From: Stercorarius parasiticus
Lineage: Eukaryota; Chordata; Aves; Charadriiformes; Stercorariidae
Assembly: GCA_013396915.1 (NCBI GenBank)
Contig: VWZL01001953.1
Span: forward strand, 1-64,000
Length of the DNA stretch: 64,000 bases
Direction: 5' to 3'
The notes under the pieces were generated by a model. It saw nothing but the letters and a program-made list of their open reading frames with translations, was not told the origin of the DNA and ran no database searches. The position numbers and the translations under genes are program-made. Of this stretch, positions 60,329 through 64,000 are shown in pieces. The number at the start of each line of letters is the position of its first letter. The first letter of the stretch is position 1.

Positions 60329-60363
60329 AGAAAAAAAAAAGAAAAAAAAAGAGGAAAAAAGAG
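60329..60363. repeat. A-rich low-complexity tract
   Basis: A10-G-A9-GAGG-A6, a simple A-rich run. Confidence 0.8.
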
Positions 60364-60527
60364 ACTTCCCATCACATAAATAATAAAAAAGATGCTCAAA
60401 GACTGAAAATTTCACACACACCTTTTGAAGTTATTTTTTACTTCTTTATATTTTGTTGCATGCTCTACCTGCTGTTTTGGTTTGTTTGGTTTTTTTTTTC
60501 CCCTTGGTAGCTTGACAAGTTCTTTTT

Positions 60528-60544
60528 AAAAAAAAAAAAAAAAA
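60528..60544. repeat. Poly-A tract (17 A)
   Basis: An uninterrupted A17 run after TTCTTTTT. Confidence 0.85.
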
Positions 60545-60844
60545 GATTTTTAAAAGGCTGAGAAGACAACAATTCAAGAAGTTTCCACTGATCTGGTCCA
60601 AACAGAAAAAGATTCCTTTTCGTTGAGTACGCAAACTGCAGTCCTTTGAACAAAAGGCACTTGACTCGCATGATACCAAATCTCTCCTCAGCTAAGAGCT
60701 TACACAATGCAGGCTCCATCCACAGTAACACAAGTGTAATACAGGAGGAAAAAACAAATATATTTAAACCAATCTCCTCCTTTGGCCAGGCTCACCATAT
60801 AGAAATTATCTTTTTGCCATTTAGGCATGGATTTAGGTCATATA

Positions 60845-60958
60845 GACATGGTGTTAGGGGATATGGTGTAGGGGAGAACACTGTAGAGTGGGGTTGATGG
60901 TTGGACTTGATGATCCCAAGGGTTTTTTCCAATCTAAACGATTCTATGATTCTATGGA
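60845..60958 (+). mobile_element. Short CR1 LINE 3' end, plus strand
   Basis: GACATGGTGTTAGGGG, then GTTGATGGTTGGACTTGATG, CCAATCTAAACGATTCTATG and ATTCTATGGA. The GATGGTTGGACTTGATGATC block places it with the 25.1 kb subfamily. The 5' side is decayed, so the start is approximate. Confidence 0.9.
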
Positions 60959-63900
60959 GAAGTGTCATGTTTTGCTGTAGGAGAGAGACAATGCCCGGGT
61001 CCAGGCGGGGAGGTGACAGAGCCGAACAAGCTCCCAGCACCAGTCCGCATCCAGCTCATTTCCTCAGAGCTCGCTGCATTATCCACAAAATGGTTACAAA
61101 ACAAAAGCAAATCTCCGGAAAACCACTCAGCTGTAATCTTTATAGACATTTCCAGCATCAGCCAGCCAAAAGGCAAGAGGCTTACCTTTCTCCTTATCTC
61201 ACCTTTACTCAGCTTTTCTTTCTACTTGCACTGTTCCCCAAACTGCCAAACCCAAGTTAACCCCTTACAAAGCATTGTGCTTTCCACAACCTAGCACAGA
61301 ACATGCATTTGTGATGCTTCAGACAGGCATCTCCCCCCAAAGCCACTCGCTCTCATCCTTTGCCACACGTTTTTAGGTATCAGGATGCTGACCACTGTCT
61401 GTGCAAGGAAGGTGCCACGCAGACTACAGGTCTAACTGGTTTTGCACCACCTGTGTTTGATGTGGCCAGTGCAAAGTAATGAAACCCAGTCTGCACCAAA
61501 GGAAGGAGTGAACCTTGTAGAAAAGGGCTCAGTGAAAACAGTCCATGCTTCATAGAGCTTGCGAAAGCCAGGAGAAGTCACGCTGCAAAGTGCTGCTGCT
61601 CCTGGTGTTCAAGCCTCCATCCTGTTAATTTTATCTTGGCTTAATCTCCTGGGAAGAACTTGGAGAACCAGATGCACCAACCTCCAAATCCCTTGCTCTT
61701 TTCTCTTTTAAATTAAATACAAATTAATCATGTTACAATAGCCACGAGGGCGCTGCGATGACCTTCGTCAGATGGCACTCCACAGGCCACACTGCATCCA
61801 GAGGTATGCAGCGTTAACCGTGCTCCGGGCACACCAAGGGTCTCAAAACCGGAAAAATGGTTTGAATCAGCAATTCTCACGTTCCGTTAAATACAATTGT
61901 GAAGCAGATGGAATACACAATGGTATGTATAAAGGCTTTCCTTTTCCTCTGATTCCTTTAGTCAGTAAGAACACAAACCTAATTCACAAATGTGCACTCC
62001 CAGTGTATTAGCAGCCTGCCTCTACGGTCTCCTCGCATAAAGAACACGGAAATTAAAGGCTTGAAAACCATATCTTTTCAAAGCCAAATGGGTTCCTTTA
62101 AGTCACTAATAGCTTTGCAGAAAATTCCCCTGTGAAGATGAAGGGGGGTGATATGTTAGAAACGCTGTTCTGAGCTAATTTATGAGTACTGCATGTGGCC
62201 GGGCTGGAGAAACATTTTCCCCACGATTAAACAGAATTACTGGAAGGCTTATAGTATGCATATGTTGATTAAAATTAATTGCAGAGCTGTTATGAAACTG
62301 TCGGGAAAGAACATATCAGACCACAGTAACTTCTTGGATACTCCTCCCATCGAGAAAATTCAGGAGAAAAACGTAAGGAAGTAAAGTGGGATGCCCACCT
62401 CCGCAGTTTACACTGCCATTCTGCTGAGGCAGCGTTCCCATCACTTTACAGCAGGAACTTTCCCACTTCCCAGTACAAAACACTCATGTCTTCCTCGTAC
62501 GGCAGTAACACAGTGTCATCTCCAAGGGAAAAAAATGACAATTGGATAACTCACCTAAGAGCCTCCACGAAACAGCAGTTTCATGGGTGGTTTCAGAACC
62601 AGCAGAGAGATAATACTGTGTTTGATGGTGTGGGACATGCCTACAACTTTCCAGACTATTGACATGAAGCTGCTATTCACACCAAAGCCTCCCTCAAGCA
62701 CTCCCATCTCATGGTTTTTCAGACACCCTGCATAAATCCGAAGTAACGCTTCCCTGTAGCAGTCACAACTGTGAGCACAGCATCTTTTTTCAGCCTCTGA
62801 TTTACACTACAGCACCACTTTTAAACGTCTTCCACACGCTTGGGATATATGAGAATGAGTTTGCTTTTTTTTCTTTTAATAAAAAAACCCTACTAGATAT
62901 AAGAGCACCAAAGACATGGTACATACGGAGAAACACATAGTCCACCCCCTCATCCCAAGAGGCCACAAGACCTGAAACACAAAGATTTGAAGCACGTATT
63001 CTATTACCAGTTAGTGATGCTTGAGCACTGCATTTTAAGTAAGTCCCACAAGTAATAAGCAGTAATAACAAAAATCAACACAGTCTCTGGCATCACCATT
63101 GTTCATTTTTTCCCCTTTATATGTGGTGTCATTATCATCATCATGAGAGCTTTGAGCTCAGTTTATCACTCGGGTGGGTGAATAGCCACACAGGGAGGGA
63201 TTAACATGCATTTGAAATGTAATGGCAAATGCAATTTCAAATGGGAGGCCTACATCTTCTGCCTTCCTTTCTTTCAACAAGATTATTGAAAGTGGTTCAG
63301 AAGTGCATTTCAGCTTCAACTCATTCCCATAACCACATCTCTATCCCTTGTGGCACACGCACCCTCAGAGGGCAAAGGATCAATGCCCACCAGAAAAGCT
63401 TGATCCTATTTGCACTTCAACATACTTCCTAAACCGCCGATAAGAACATGCAGAACTGGGAAGAACATCAGGATTTGCTGATTCACTCTGAAACGCCTGA
63501 CTGCAAACCAGCAAGTGTTTCCCTGAACCCTTTTCAGCTTTTCAAATTGTCTCTTCACCTGAGCAAGTCCCTTCTCGGCAAACACCAGACGCCACCTCTG
63601 CAGCCCTTCACCTTGGTGGCACATGTCTCTGAATAGAGCAGTTCTCTGTGCTCCCCATCAACGGCAACCAGAACAAAGTGCCCTTGGTTGGAAGGGCACA
63701 CAACTTGTCACAAAGACACTAATTTATTACAAGTATCTGCTGATTAAATTAGCCGAGCTCTAGAACACGGCTATTAACAGGACTCATCAAATCGCTTGAA
63801 AGACCATGAAGTAGACACCTACCTACACAAAGACAAGCAGAAAAGCAGAACAGCCAAATGCAAAACATTCATAACTCAACAACTCCCTCCCATGTCACAG

Positions 63901-64000
63901 AGGCACTAATTTATCACAATGTTAGAATCATCCTGTTCCTAAGTGGGAAGCAGCAGCATTCTGATTCTTGCAGATAATGATGTAAAATTTCTAGGATATA
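60959..64000. other. Unique sequence to right edge, no gene recognised
   Basis: Mixed composition without interspersed repeats. Overlapping ORFs at 60901-61294 lie in GC-richer sequence and show no domain. GTTGGAAGGGCAC at about 63688 resembles a CR1 word but has no CR1 around it. It is probably intron or intergenic DNA. Confidence 0.5.

Larger units (their letters stand above)
58285..60844. other. Unique sequence with A-rich runs
   Basis: A-rich tracts lie at 60329-60363 and 60528-60544, with a GT-rich run at 60475-60500. ACGATATTA is directly repeated at 59706-59724. No gene is recognised. Confidence 0.45.

Noticed and set aside
63675..63700. GTTGGAAGGGCAC as a CR1 end
   Set aside because: No flanking CR1 sequence or terminal ATTCTATG repeats.

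Overview
This window reads as nuclear DNA from a bird. The evidence is nine copies of the avian-type CR1 LINE, recognised by the 3'-terminal sequence ending in repeats of ATTCTATG and by the conserved stretch that precedes it. One is a near-full 3' end of about 0.5 kb, and the rest are shorter 5'-truncated copies in both orientations. There is also a broken endogenous retrovirus pol fragment and a decayed retroelement-type ORF at the left edge. Composition is moderately AT-rich, homopolymer runs are common, I saw no CpG island, and no prokaryotic-style gene, operon, tRNA, rRNA or CRISPR array is visible.

Layout. 1-420: minus-strand retroelement ORF running off the left edge, with a paired-cysteine motif, a coiled-coil segment, a frameshift and a 39-bp tandem repeat. 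1721-2235: the longest CR1. 2236-14843: more than 12 kb with no recognised interspersed repeat. 14.3-14.9 kb: a 15-bp tandem repeat and a short CR1. 18.3 and 19.2 kb: two related sequences of 115-140 bp in the same orientation, probably an ancient repeat or a duplicated segment. 20.7-25.4 kb: three CR1 copies and a long C-tract. 30.2-30.6 kb: retroviral RNase H/integrase fragment. 36.4, 43.8 and 48.2 kb: CR1 copies of one similar subfamily. 44.4-46.5 kb: a cluster of coding-like minus-strand segments with plausible splice signals but also in-frame stops. 53.2-53.6 kb: a membrane-protein-like minus-strand ORF. 60.8-60.96 kb: the last CR1.

I cannot support any intact protein-coding gene. Most of the window is best described as intron or intergenic DNA, and most ORFs of 60-160 codons are what chance or CR1 sequence would give. 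I found no new multi-gene system. The items most worth a second look are the 18.3/19.2 kb sequence pair, the 44.4-46.5 kb minus-strand cluster, and the two retroelement remnants.
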